From CAVOJV01 sp963696325 (GTDB taxonomy: Bacteria; Pseudomonadota; Gammaproteobacteria; Competibacterales; Competibacteraceae): a stretch of 64,000 nucleotides of DNA. This document shows, one piece after another, positions 53,714-62,725 of the stretch. Position 1 is the first letter of the stretch. Each line of letters starts with the position of its first letter. The notes beneath the pieces are model-generated. The model worked only from the letters and a program-made list of their open reading frames with translations, had not been told where the DNA came from and did not search any database. The stretch spans positions 1 through 64,000 of the forward strand of contig CAVOJV010000034.1 in the NCBI GenBank assembly GCA_963696325.1, written 5' to 3'. Both the position numbers and the translations under genes were made by a program.

Positions 53714-55072
53714 CTTTCTGGGGTAGGTTTTTTATGCTGCCAGAGGGACATCCTGCTCCGCTCCCCGCTTTCCTGCTCTTAACTCGGCACTGGGCCAGGG
53801 TTCGGGCACGAAACGACCGATGGGCAGGCGACGGCGATTGAGCAGCGCCACCATAATAGTGATCCAGCCTTGGCGGAAGACACTGACTAGGCGTAAGCGG
53901 GTGGCTTGACGCGAGCGCCTAGGGGAACTCAGTACCGGGGTGAGATCGGGTAGTGTGCTGGGCGGGATACGGTGGTCAGCTTCGCCCCCTACACTGAGCA
54001 ACCACAGGGTAGCCACGGCTACCGCCAACCACAGGCGTGCCGCCCGCGCGGGGTCGTTCATGCGGGTACGCTGCCACTGCCAGCCGGCCCGTTTAGTGAT
54101 TTTAAAGCCTTGCTCGATCCAGGCCCGCAGCCCATACCAGCAGGCGTCGCTCGCCATCGGCGGTAAATCGGTCAGGATTAGCCAGGGGTCTTGGTAGCCG
54201 GTTTCCCAACGCGCTAGCAGGGTACAAGTCAAGCAGCGCTGGAACCCCTTAAAGGCGATCCCTTCACCTTGCCAGGCGGTGCCCGGCCGCGGGACAAAGC
54301 TGAGCAGGGGTCGGCAGAGCGGGCTACCGGCAGGCCGAAAGGTGCCCCTATTGTTGATCCGCAAGAACGGATGCCAGCCCAGGCGCACGATCCGGCGAAA
54401 CAGCCAGCGGGCATACAAGCCCCGATCGGCCAACACAATCACGAGCTTCGCGCGCGGCAGGGCAGGCTGTAAGCGCCGCAGCAACCGCAACCATACTGGT
54501 CTCCAGGCCTGCTTGTGTCCCGCCGGCAGTACCGCCCAGGCCACCGGGATCGCACAGCCCCGATAGACCACACTGATCGCCAGCACCACAAACCGTTGTC
54601 CCAACTGGGTGGCATCCAGCGCCAGCGCCAGTTGGCTCCCTTCCCACCCGCGCAGTACCCAGGCCAACAGCGGCGCAAAGCAGTTCTCCACCACCAACGC
54701 TTGGCGTCGGCTGCCTCGCTTGGCCCGTGCTTCGTAGCAAAACTCCCGCAACTGTTGACGTACCGTATTCTCTTTACGCCCCAACCACGCGGCCAGCCAG
54801 CTAGCCACCGCGCTCAGGGCACAGGAGCGGGCCAGTACCATTCCCAAACTCCATAATGCCAATACGGTTGCTTGGGGTTTACTCAGGTGCGGCAAGTGGG
54901 TAGTCACTTCCGTGGTCCATTGATACACTGCGTTCTGGCAAGCCATCGGGGGTCTCCGGAGGTAAGGGGAGAGAAGATTCCCACACCATGCCTCACACCA
55001 CGATGGCTTGCCAAGTACCTCATTCAACCATGCTCGGTAGTGCCAAGTTGCTTAAAAACCTACCCCAGAAAG
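53714..55072. mobile_element. IS4-family element nested in IS21
   Basis: Perfect 19-bp terminal inverted repeats CTTTCTGGGGTAGGTTTTT (53714-53732) and its complement (55054-55072) are flanked by an 11-bp target duplication CCACCCCCATC (53703-53713, 55073-55083), the length usual for IS4. One transposase gene is inside. Confidence 0.92.
53732..54946 (-). CDS. IS4-family transposase
   Basis: The DDE transposase has Asp in L-A-L-D-A-T-Q-L, Asp in V-L-A-D-R-G-L-Y and Glu in the IS4 signature Y-(2)-R-(3)-E-(6)-K, seen as Y-G-L-R-A-W-I-E-Q-G-F-K-I-T-K. The start at 54946 (404 residues) has a GGAG 8 bp upstream; one at 55027 would add 27 residues. It is full length, so the copy may be active. Confidence 0.88.
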   Translation of the reverse strand: MACQNAVYQWTTEVTTHLPHLSKPQATVLALWSLGMVLARSCALSAVASWLAAWLGRKENTVRQQLREFCYEARAKRGSRRQALVVENCFAPLLAWVLRGWEGSQLALALDATQLGQRFVVLAISVVYRGCAIPVAWAVLPAGHKQAWRPVWLRLLRRLQPALPRAKLVIVLADRGLYARWLFRRIVRLGWHPFLRINNRGTFRPAGSPLCRPLLSFVPRPGTAWQGEGIAFKGFQRCLTCTLLARWETGYQDPWLILTDLPPMASDACWYGLRAWIEQGFKITKRAGWQWQRTRMNDPARAARLWLAVAVATLWLLSVGGEADHRIPPSTLPDLTPVLSSPRRSRQATRLRLVSVFRQGWITIMVALLNRRRLPIGRFVPEPWPSAELRAGKRGAEQDVPLAA

Positions 55073-55139
55073 CCACCCCCATCCCCCTTTGCCGTAGTCT
55101 GTGGCGCTCGATGTCACAGTAACAGCGAGGGTATGAGAG

Positions 55140-56708
55140 GTGACCAAAGTGGAGCTATTTGAGCTGATCAGACGCGACTATTACGTCGGGGGCCACGGCA
55201 TCCGACACCTTGCTCAGCTGCGGCAAGTGCATCGGCGGACGGTGCGGCAAGCGCTGGCAGCGGCACTCCCTCCGCGGCGGAAGGCGCCGGTGCGAGAACC
55301 CTGGGTGTTAACGCGGGCCTTGCGGCAGGTCATTGATGGCTGGCTGGCCGCGGATCGGGAGGCGCCGCCCAAGCAGCGGCATACCGGGACCCGGGTTTAT
55401 CAGCGGTTAGTCCGGGAGCACGGCTACCCGGGAGCGGCAGTGACCGTGCGGAGGTACGTGAGCCAGCAACGACGCGGGTGGGGTCCGCCGGCAGAAGCCT
55501 TGGTACCGCAAAGCTATGGGCCGGGTGAGGAGGCGCAGGTGGATTGGTAGGAGGCGGCGGTGGATTTCCCCGAGGGGCGGCGAACCGTGCCGTTTTTTGT
55601 CATGCGCGCCTGCTGCAGTGGCCGGGAGTTTCATCGGGCCTGTTGGTGCCAGACCCAGCAAGCCTTCCTGGAAGCGCACGTCGCGGCCTTCGCAGACTTT
55701 GGCGGGGTTTTTGCCCGGCTCCGGTATGACAACCTGGGGTTGGCGGTGAAAAAGGTGCTGCGCGGGCGGCGCCGGGAGGAGACAGACCGGTTCATCGCCC
55801 TGCGTTCCCATTACTTGTTGGCGGCCGACTTCTGCCAACCGGGCTTGGCCGGCGCCCATGAAAAAGGCGGGGTGGAGGGGACGGTGGGCCGGTTCCGGCG
55901 GAATCACCTGGTCCCGGTCCCGGTCATGGCGGACTTGGCGGCGTTAAATAGCTATCTCCACCGGGCCTGCGAAGCCGACGGGGGGAGGCAGATCACGGGC
56001 CGGGACCGTTCGGTCGCGATGGACTGGACGCAAGCGCAAGGGGTGTTGCGGCCATTACCGGCGACGCCGTTTGCCACGGCGGAGGTGCTGACCTGTCGGG
56101 TGGACAGCAGTAGCCGCGTCCGCGTCCGCACCAACCACTACTCGGTGCCGGTGGCGTTGGTAGGCCAGCCGGTGGAGGTACAGCTGCATGCCCAGCACTT
56201 GGAGGTGCTACACAAGGGGCGGAGCGTGGCCACCCATGAACGACTGCCAGGCCGGTTTGGGGAGCACTGGGTGCTGGATCACTACTGGGAGCGGTTGCAG
56301 GTCAAGCCGGGTGCCCTGGCGAACGCCCGCGCCCTGCGCCAAGCCCGCGAGACCGGTCAGTGGCCCCCCGGGTATGACCGCTTGTTCGGGGTGTTGAAAC
56401 AGCGCTATGGGGACACCGAGGGGACTCGGCAGCTGCTCCAGGTGCTTCTGCTGCATCGCGACAACGACTCGGCGGCAGTGCATCAGGCCGTCACGCAGGC
56501 GGTAGCCCTGGGTTGCTGCGACGCCGGGGCGATTGCGGTCCTGGTGCGTCAGCAGGGAGCCTGTCCCGCCCCGCCAGCGGTGGTTGGGGAATTGGGAGCC
56601 CTCGCCCGCTACGGTCAGACCCGTCCGGAGAGTCTGCACATCTATGATGGCCTGCGGCCGAGTCAAGCGGTGGAGGTGACCCATGGCGGCCCCAGCGCTA
56701 GGGCTTAA
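55140..56708 (+). pseudogene. istA: IS21 transposase IstA with an internal amber stop
   Basis: The frame starts with GTG at 55140 and runs to 56708 with one TAG at 55548-55550. Before it is an HTH (H-G-I-R-H-L-A-Q-L, H-R-R-T-V-R-Q-A-L) and the first catalytic region Q-V-D-W. After it comes E-A-A-V-D-F-P-E-G, then Y-D-N-L and H-E-K-G-G-V-E-G with the catalytic Asp and Glu. Related IstA proteins usually have Tyr at the stop (Q-V-D-W-Y-E-A), so Tyr to TAG explains it. Without read-through IstA is inactive. Confidence 0.88.
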
Positions 56709-57453
56709 AGCCCTGTGTCAGACCCTAAAGCTGCCCACGGTAGCCCGCGAGGCGGAACGCTTAGCGGAAGCCGCCCACCGGCAAGGGCAGGGACCGCTGC
56801 CCTACCTCCAGCAGGTACTGGAACTGGAAGTCGCCGAGCGGGCAGCCCATCGAGCGGCCCGGCGACTCAAGGAAGCCGGGTTCCCGTTGCCCAAGACCCT
56901 GGCCAGCTTCGACTTCCGGCGTGCCCCGGCGCTCCCGGAAGTGCAGATCCGGCAGTTGGCCGAGGGCGACTACATCGACCGGGCTGAAACCGTGATCCTG
57001 ATGGGGGAACCGGGTACGGGCAAGACACACTTGGCGACCGCCCTGGGGGTAGCGGCGGCCAACCAGGGGCGGGCGGTACGCTTTGCCAGTGCCGGGCGAC
57101 TGGTCAATGAACTGGTTGAAGCCAAGGATGCCCGCGAGTTAGGGCGGCTCGTGGGCCGCTACCGTCGGCTGGATTTACTCGTCCTCGATGAACTGGGTTA
57201 CCTGCCGCTCAGCAAGGCCGATGCCGAACTGCTGTTTCAGGTGCTCAGCGAGCGCCATGAACGGCGGGCCTTGGTGTTGACCACTAATCTGCCCTTCGGG
57301 GAGTGGACCGCGGTCTTCCCGGATCCCCGCCTCTGTCGGGCCGTGATTGATCGACTCACCCACCGGGCGCACCTCATCGAAACCGGCCTGCAGTCCATCC
57401 GCCTTCAGGAGGCCCTGCGTCGCCATCCGTCAACCGCACCACCGGAGGGCTAA
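56683..57453 (+). CDS. istB: IS21 helper ATPase IstB
   Basis: The 256-residue AAA+ helper that directs target choice. Walker A G-E-P-G-T-G-K-T-H, Walker B L-L-V-L-D-E-L-G-Y and sensor T-T-N-L-P-F. It overlaps the istA end by 26 bp. Intact. Confidence 0.93.
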   Translation: MAAPALGLKALCQTLKLPTVAREAERLAEAAHRQGQGPLPYLQQVLELEVAERAAHRAARRLKEAGFPLPKTLASFDFRRAPALPEVQIRQLAEGDYIDRAETVILMGEPGTGKTHLATALGVAAANQGRAVRFASAGRLVNELVEAKDARELGRLVGRYRRLDLLVLDELGYLPLSKADAELLFQVLSERHERRALVLTTNLPFGEWTAVFPDPRLCRAVIDRLTHRAHLIETGLQSIRLQEALRRHPSTAPPEG

Positions 57454-57568
57454 AAGACTACCACCACAACCGGCTCTCTCTGGGGAGAGAGCCTCCATGA
57501 ACAGCAACGTGGTGGGGCCAAATCAGATTATCAAAGTGGGGCCAATGCAAGTTGACAAACTCAGCAGC

Positions 57569-58050
57569 CCCGGCGACGGGTGCTGAAGCGCTTCCAACGC
57601 CGTGATTGGTTGTCACCGGAGGCGGTCGAGACGATGCGGGGATGGGACCACGGCGGTGGCAAATCATGATGCACATCCGTGTGCCTTACCCGATGGGTGG
57701 CTTGCAGCCGTGCAGATCGGCTTTCCTGCCGATTTGTCGCTAACGCTGAGGTCTGGGTGCTCGCCTGGGATCGGGCCGGGTTGGAACGGCTGGTGCGCTA
57801 CTGTGCCCGGCCAATCTTCGCCGGCGAAGGGTTGGCCTGGCTGGAGCCGGGCCAACGCCTGGTGTATCACCTCCCCAAACCCCGGCCCGATGGGCAAACC
57901 GTCCTGCAGCTCACGCCGCTGGAGTTCTCGGCGCACCTCGCCGCCCCGGTGTGTCGCCGCCGCGCAAGCACCGCTATCGCTATCACTGGGGTGGTGGCGC
58001 CGAACGCCCCGCTGCGCGTGCTTCGGTCACGGAGCCACCGTGTTCGATCT
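57569..58050 (+). pseudogene. IS91-family transposase, right fragment
   Basis: Across the IS21 insertion the frame continues R-R-R-V-L-K-R-F-Q-R-R-D-W-L and E-T-M-R-G-W-D-H-G-G-G. A frameshift follows, then A-L/G-L-E-R-L-V-R-Y-C-A-R-P and V-Y-H-L-P-K-P-R-P-D-G, which is diagnostic of IS91 Y2 transposases. An in-frame TAG sits just before the junction. The C-terminal half is lost. Confidence 0.7.
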
Positions 58051-58177
58051 TTAGCCGTGAGAGGTCTGCCTGAGCCAACTCGCACCTGCCTGCAGGCGTG
58101 CGTCTGCATGCACTCGCCTGTGAGAAAACGCAAAGGCAGAATTATGACCTAAAGCACCCCGGCTGTGACCGGGACCG

Positions 58178-59380
58178 TTACCAGCCCGGCTCGCGCTCGG
58201 GGCTTGCGCTGATCTTGTGAACGGACAGGTCCGCCCCGTTAAATTCCTGTTCAGGGTCCAGACGGATGCCCACGATCCACTTCAGGCCTCCGTAGACGAT
58301 TAGCCCACCTCCCAACGCGACGACGACACCCAGGCCTGTGCCAATCAGTTGAGATGCGATGCTCACCCCACCCAGTCCCCCGAGCACTTTGGTGCCGAAT
58401 ATGCCGGCGGCGATGCCGCCCCATGCCCCGCAGAGTCCATGCAGCGGCCACACACCGAGCACGTCATCGATCTTCCAGCGGTTCTGAGTCAGCGTGAACA
58501 GCAGCACGAACAGCGCGCCCGCGACGGCCCCGGTCACCAGAGCTCCCACCGGGTGCATGAGGTCAGAGCCGGCACAGATGGCCACCAGCCCCGCCAACGG
58601 CCCGTTGTGAACAAACCCCGGGTCGCTGCGGCTGATGAACAGCGCCGCCAGCGTGCCGCCCGCCATCGCCATCAGGGAGTTAACGGCGACCAGCCCGCTG
58701 ATCTTGTCGATGGTCTGGGCTGACATGACGTTGAAGCCGAACCACCCCACCGACAGTACCCACGCACCCAGAGCCAGGAATGGAATGCTGGACGGCGGGT
58801 GCGCCGAGACCTCCCCGTCTTTACTGTAACGGCCGCGCCGCGCCCCCAGCAGCAATACTGCGGCGAGCCCGATCCAGCCGCCCATGGCATGCACCACTAC
58901 CGACCCGGCGAAGTCATGGAAGGCAGCGCCGAACTGCGAGGTCAGCCAGTCCTGCAAGCCGAAGTGACCGTTCCAGGCGATCCCCTCGAAAAAGGGATAG
59001 ACGAAGCCGACCAATGCGAACGTGCCAGCCAACTGCGGATGAAAGCGCGCGCGCTCGGCGATCCCGCCTGAAACGATTGCCGGGATGGCGGCCGCAAAGG
59101 TCAACAAAAAGAAAAACTTCGTCAGCTCGTAACCACTCTTGGCAGCCAGGCTTTCGGTGCCGGTGAGGAAACTGGTGCCGTAGGCAATCCCGTACCCTAT
59201 GAAGAAATAGGCGATGGTGGACATGGCGAAATCGGCCAGGATCTTCACCAGCGCGTTCACCTGGTTCTTGCGTCGAACCGTGCCCAGTTCCAGGAAGGCG
59301 AAGCCGGCGTGCATCGCCAGCACCATCACCGCCCCGAGCAGGACGAACAGGACGTCTGCATTCGTTTTAAGGTTTTCCAT
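58178..59380 (-). CDS. amt: Ammonium transporter
   Basis: The ATG at 59380 follows GAGGGAG and gives 400 residues. There are eleven hydrophobic segments, with A-F-L-E-L-G-T-V-R-R near the start, F-D/H-D-F-A-G-S-V-V-V-H and the two pore histidines in V-V-H-A-M and the later L-H-G-L-C-G-A. It lacks a linked glnK, which usually precedes amt. An upstream extension to 59494 adds no family sequence. Confidence 0.93.
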   Translation of the reverse strand: MENLKTNADVLFVLLGAVMVLAMHAGFAFLELGTVRRKNQVNALVKILADFAMSTIAYFFIGYGIAYGTSFLTGTESLAAKSGYELTKFFFLLTFAAAIPAIVSGGIAERARFHPQLAGTFALVGFVYPFFEGIAWNGHFGLQDWLTSQFGAAFHDFAGSVVVHAMGGWIGLAAVLLLGARRGRYSKDGEVSAHPPSSIPFLALGAWVLSVGWFGFNVMSAQTIDKISGLVAVNSLMAMAGGTLAALFISRSDPGFVHNGPLAGLVAICAGSDLMHPVGALVTGAVAGALFVLLFTLTQNRWKIDDVLGVWPLHGLCGAWGGIAAGIFGTKVLGGLGGVSIASQLIGTGLGVVVALGGGLIVYGGLKWIVGIRLDPEQEFNGADLSVHKISASPEREPGW

Positions 59381-59747
59381 CGCTCCCTCTTGGTGGTTTC
59401 TTGGCGAGATAGGCCTTCCGGGGCAAAAAAGCGGCCGCAGCAGGCGACTGCGGAGCCGTTCCGCATCTATCACGTCTAAACAGCTAGTTGCCAAAGTTAC
59501 CTCAAGTAAGAATGAAGGTCTATGCTTAAATCAATGAGCGAACTGCGAAATAATGCACGTCAATTGGACATCCGTTTTTCCCCGCACAAGGGAGACAGCC
59601 GCAGCCAACGCCGAAATCCCCCCGACCTGGTAATGAACCGAGCTTGCTGTCTCCGAAACATAGGCCCGGGCCAGGCACAGCCTGGGCTGACGCGGCACTG
59701 CAATAGAATTCGCTTTGGCTCCTGCAATCCTCCATCTTTCGGATCCC
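59381..59747. other. Intergenic stretch between amt and the GspE remnant
   Basis: The promoter of amt must be here (minus strand) but no pair of boxes is convincing. A GC-rich inverted repeat (GCGGCCGCAGCAGGCGACTG around 59430) is seen. No gene is recognised. Confidence 0.35.
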
Positions 59748-60300
59748 ATGGCCGCTTCCGCTACTCCGATACGGATCGTGACCATACAACGCCAGCCCGA
59801 CCGGTGCCTGGCGCTGGACGAGGTGCTACGCGATCTTATCGCAGATGGACTGGTGACGCAGGAGACAGCCGATGTTCTGGCCGCCTCCAAGCACTTGTGC
59901 CGGACCGATATCCATCCCCTAGTGGTCATCGCCGATCAGGAATCGAAGGATCCGCGCCGGCCGCTCGGTCTGGAGACGCCGACCGAGTGGCTGGCCGGGA
60001 AAGTCGGGCTGCCCTACCTGCACATCGATCCCTTCAAAGTCGACTTCGCCGCCGGGACCAAGGTGATGTCCAACGCCTACGCTACGCGCTTCCGCATTCT
60101 CCCGGTCGAGGTCACCACCAGGGAAGCCGTCATCGCCACCTGCCAACCGTACGTGCGTTAGTGGGAAGGCGAACTCGGACAGATCCTGCGGCTGAGGATC
60201 AAGCGGGTGCTGGCCAACCTGCAGGACATCGAGAATTATCAGGTCGAGTTCTACAACCTGACGCGTCCGGTCAAAGGCGCCTGCGCTGGCAGGCGGCTGA
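59748..60300 (+). pseudogene. GspE/PilB-type ATPase, N-terminal (MshEN) remnant
   Basis: The start M-A-A-S-A-T-P-I-R-I is followed by an MshEN-like domain (L-D-E-V-L-R-D-L-I-A-D-G-L-V, P-Y-L-H-I-D-P-F-K-V-D, F-R-I-L-P-V-E-V). A TAG at 60159-60161 interrupts it where related proteins have Glu (R-E-W-E becomes R-stop-W-E). Homology continues (A-N-L-Q-D-I-E-N-Y-Q-V-E-F-Y) and fades near 60300. The ATPase domain is absent. Confidence 0.65.
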
Positions 60301-60864
60301 CCTGCAGCGGGCGAGACAGCGAGTGCTTGATGACTGCTCCGCCGCCGATTGCCGGGTCGTGTTGGAATTTGGCCCCGGGGGTAATGCGGTACGCTTGCCT
60401 TGGGCCGTGGGGGCCTCGGGGTGGGTCTGGGCGACACGCCGGCCGCCGAGGCCGGCGCGCGGGATGAATGCAGGCGTGATGGTCAGGATGGTCGCCTCGC
60501 TCCCGCCGAGTGCGATCGATGAAATAGGATCACGGTGCGATAGTGCACGTCACGGGGGCGACGGGGCTAGCGCGTCGCTCATCTCGCTCAGGTATGCAAA
60601 TAGCGTCTGATATCCATTCCCAATCAGTCAGTTAGCGATGTGTGTAATGGGCAGCATTTTAAAGAGGGTAATGAAACTGGAGGGGGTAACTTCTTCATGA
60701 TCGAACCCCACCGGATGCCTTTGGCTCCAAAAAACTCAACATCAAGGCCAGCAAAGGCATTTTATAATACATTGATTGAAAAGAACTTTTCAAAAGGCGG
60801 GAATTGCTGCTAAAATAATGGACAAGTAATAATGAAACAATTCCAAGATAAAGTTTCTGTGGAA
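60301..60864. other. Transition from GC-rich to AT-rich DNA, no gene seen
   Basis: The 5' part is GC-rich, with tail frames of the GspE remnant. From about 60620 the base composition falls sharply. An inverted repeat TTGAAAAG-AA-CTTTTCAA lies at 60776-60793 and may end the GT2 transcript or mark a boundary. Confidence 0.4.
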
Positions 60865-61884
60865 TTATTTCTGAACATTCTTTGGAGCAATGAAAGAAAA
60901 TTCTGCCGGACGAACTTTTTTGAACATTTGCAACGCCAACTTAGGAGAAAAAAGAATCAACCAACCGAAAAAAGTAAGTTTTGGCTTGCGGAAAAATTTA
61001 TTGGCTTCGGCGATGTGCGTTTGCGCTTTTTTGTATTCGCCGTTTGTCAGACATAATTTGCCTTTTTCTAGTTCTAATCCGGCTTCATACAAAGCCATCT
61101 GTTTTTGCCAAATTTCAGTTTCGCGCGGGTCAAAATCGTATTTCTTTTTTATAGCTTCGAGAGCGTGAATGTTGCGCTCGGAGCGATTAACGTTGCTTCC
61201 CGAAAGATTGTCGGTGCGGACGCGGTATTTTAGTAAAATCTCGCGCTGATAGCCGATGTTTGCGCCCATTTTTGCAAACCGAAACCATAAATCAAAGTCT
61301 TGAGCGCGCGGCATTTTAACGTCAAATGTGCCGAATCTTTTGAGCAAATCTTTTTTCAAAACCGTGCCGGAAGTTATCACGTTGCATTCTTCGTTTATCA
61401 AACTCAAGGTCGTAACTTCGCCGACGGAAGGCGCATTTTTCATAAAACTTCTGCCTTCAAAAAGCTCTTCGCCAAAGATTTCTGCATCGCAATAAACCAT
61501 GTCGAGATCTTCTTTTTCGAGAAAATCAATTTGCGATTCTAAAAAGCTTGGAAGCCAAATGTCGTCGCCATCGAGAAAGGCAAAAAGTTCGCCGCGAGCT
61601 ATCGAAATCGCCGAATTTCGCGCCGTTGACGCGCCCGCATTTGCCTGTTTTCTGTAAATTATTCTGTCAAAAAAAGGCGTGAGCACAGTTTCAAGTTTTT
61701 CTGTGTCTTTCGAGCCGTCGTTGACAATAATTATTTCGTAATCTTTGTAAGTTTGTGCGAGAACAGAAGTTAAAGCTTCAGCGATATAAGACGCGATATT
61801 GTACGCCGGAATAATCACGCTCACTTTCGGCTTCGGCGCGGTAGGCAAAACATGTTTTTCTCTTTCCATGTTCGTCAGAGTCAT
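60865..61884 (-). CDS. Glycosyltransferase family 2
   Basis: The 339 residues start M-T-L-T-N-M-E-R-E-K-H. The GT-A fold is clear: V-S-V-I-I-P-A-Y-N-I-A-S-Y, I-I-V-N-D-G-S-K-D-T and the DXD motif in F-L-D-G-D-D-I-W. The C-terminal part is helical without membrane segments. It starts directly after the FkbM stop (TAA then ATG, no gap). Low GC and AT-ending codons differ from the core genes. Confidence 0.85.
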   Translation of the reverse strand: MTLTNMEREKHVLPTAPKPKVSVIIPAYNIASYIAEALTSVLAQTYKDYEIIIVNDGSKDTEKLETVLTPFFDRIIYRKQANAGASTARNSAISIARGELFAFLDGDDIWLPSFLESQIDFLEKEDLDMVYCDAEIFGEELFEGRSFMKNAPSVGEVTTLSLINEECNVITSGTVLKKDLLKRFGTFDVKMPRAQDFDLWFRFAKMGANIGYQREILLKYRVRTDNLSGSNVNRSERNIHALEAIKKKYDFDPRETEIWQKQMALYEAGLELEKGKLCLTNGEYKKAQTHIAEANKFFRKPKLTFFGWLILFSPKLALQMFKKVRPAEFSFIAPKNVQK

Positions 61885-62724
61885 TTAAATAGACGAATGT
61901 TTGGCGTGCGTGTCATACCAGCCCGGAATCGGACGGCGGACGATTCTTTCGAGTTGCGCGATAAACTTTTTGCCGCGCGTCTTTTGCGACAGGTACGAAT
62001 AATCGCCAAAAAGCCAATAAAGCGTGAAAATCCGGTGATAATCTTTCAAAATCTGTTCTTTGTTGCGCCATTTCCCGCTAGTTTCTTCGGCAAAAACGCC
62101 AGACGCGCCTTCTTCAAAAGTGTATTTTACGCCATTGATCATCACCGAAAAATCGGTAACATCCTGCTGGATTGCTTTAAATCGGTCATAGCCGAGTTCT
62201 TGTAACAAATCAAATTCTTCTTCCAAATTTCTCCAAATCACTTTTTCCGAGCGAATCGAAATATAATCGGGCTTGTTTTCAAACTCCAACAAAGCCTGCA
62301 AGCAAATCTTTTCCGAACCGACAATATCGGCTTTCAGATAAAACGGAATGCCGTATTTTTCCAACGAATCACGAAAATTTACCGCTTTGATTTCAATTTT
62401 TTTGTTGGTTGTTGCCATCACTTCATTGTGATAAGCAAACTCTTTGTCGGTCGTTCCCCAAAAAGAATGTTGCTCGTTGCGATAAAATTCGACCTTTTGA
62501 TCGTTTCCGCTAAAATCTTCAAGTTTGATAATTCCGCCTTCGACAATTGTAAGTTTGCCTTCGGCGATAGCTTGCGCGAATCTGTTTTGACAAAAATCAA
62601 CATTCGCCGGATTTGCTTCAAACGCCACGACATTGAAACCCTTTTTGAGGTAAAAATCCGTGTCTTGCCCTTGATGCAAACCGACGTCGTAAATCAGATT
62701 TTTTTGTTTTGGTGTTGATTTCAT
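61885..62724 (-). CDS. FkbM-family methyltransferase
   Basis: The start at 62724 gives 279 residues. SAM motif I-Y-D-V-G-L-H-Q-G-Q-D-T and V-V-A-F-E-A-N-P match FkbM enzymes that methylate hydroxyls of sugars or polyketides. Next to GT2, a glycan-modifying role is likely. Its first codon lies 2 bp from the inverted repeat of the IS66 copy. AT-rich like its partner. Confidence 0.8.
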   Translation of the reverse strand: MKSTPKQKNLIYDVGLHQGQDTDFYLKKGFNVVAFEANPANVDFCQNRFAQAIAEGKLTIVEGGIIKLEDFSGNDQKVEFYRNEQHSFWGTTDKEFAYHNEVMATTNKKIEIKAVNFRDSLEKYGIPFYLKADIVGSEKICLQALLEFENKPDYISIRSEKVIWRNLEEEFDLLQELGYDRFKAIQQDVTDFSVMINGVKYTFEEGASGVFAEETSGKWRNKEQILKDYHRIFTLYWLFGDYSYLSQKTRGKKFIAQLERIVRRPIPGWYDTHAKHSSI

Positions 62725-62725
62725 T

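Larger units (their letters stand above)
53645..57563. mobile_element. IS21-family element, interrupted by an IS4-family copy
   Basis: The ends TGAGTTTGCTAACTTG (53645) and, inverted, TGAGTTTGTCAACTTG (57563) match closely, each followed by TTGGCCCC-containing subterminal repeats. A 5-bp target duplication GCAGC flanks it (53640-53644, 57564-57568). It carries istA and istB and has been hit near its left end by an IS4-type copy (53714-55072). Confidence 0.9.
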
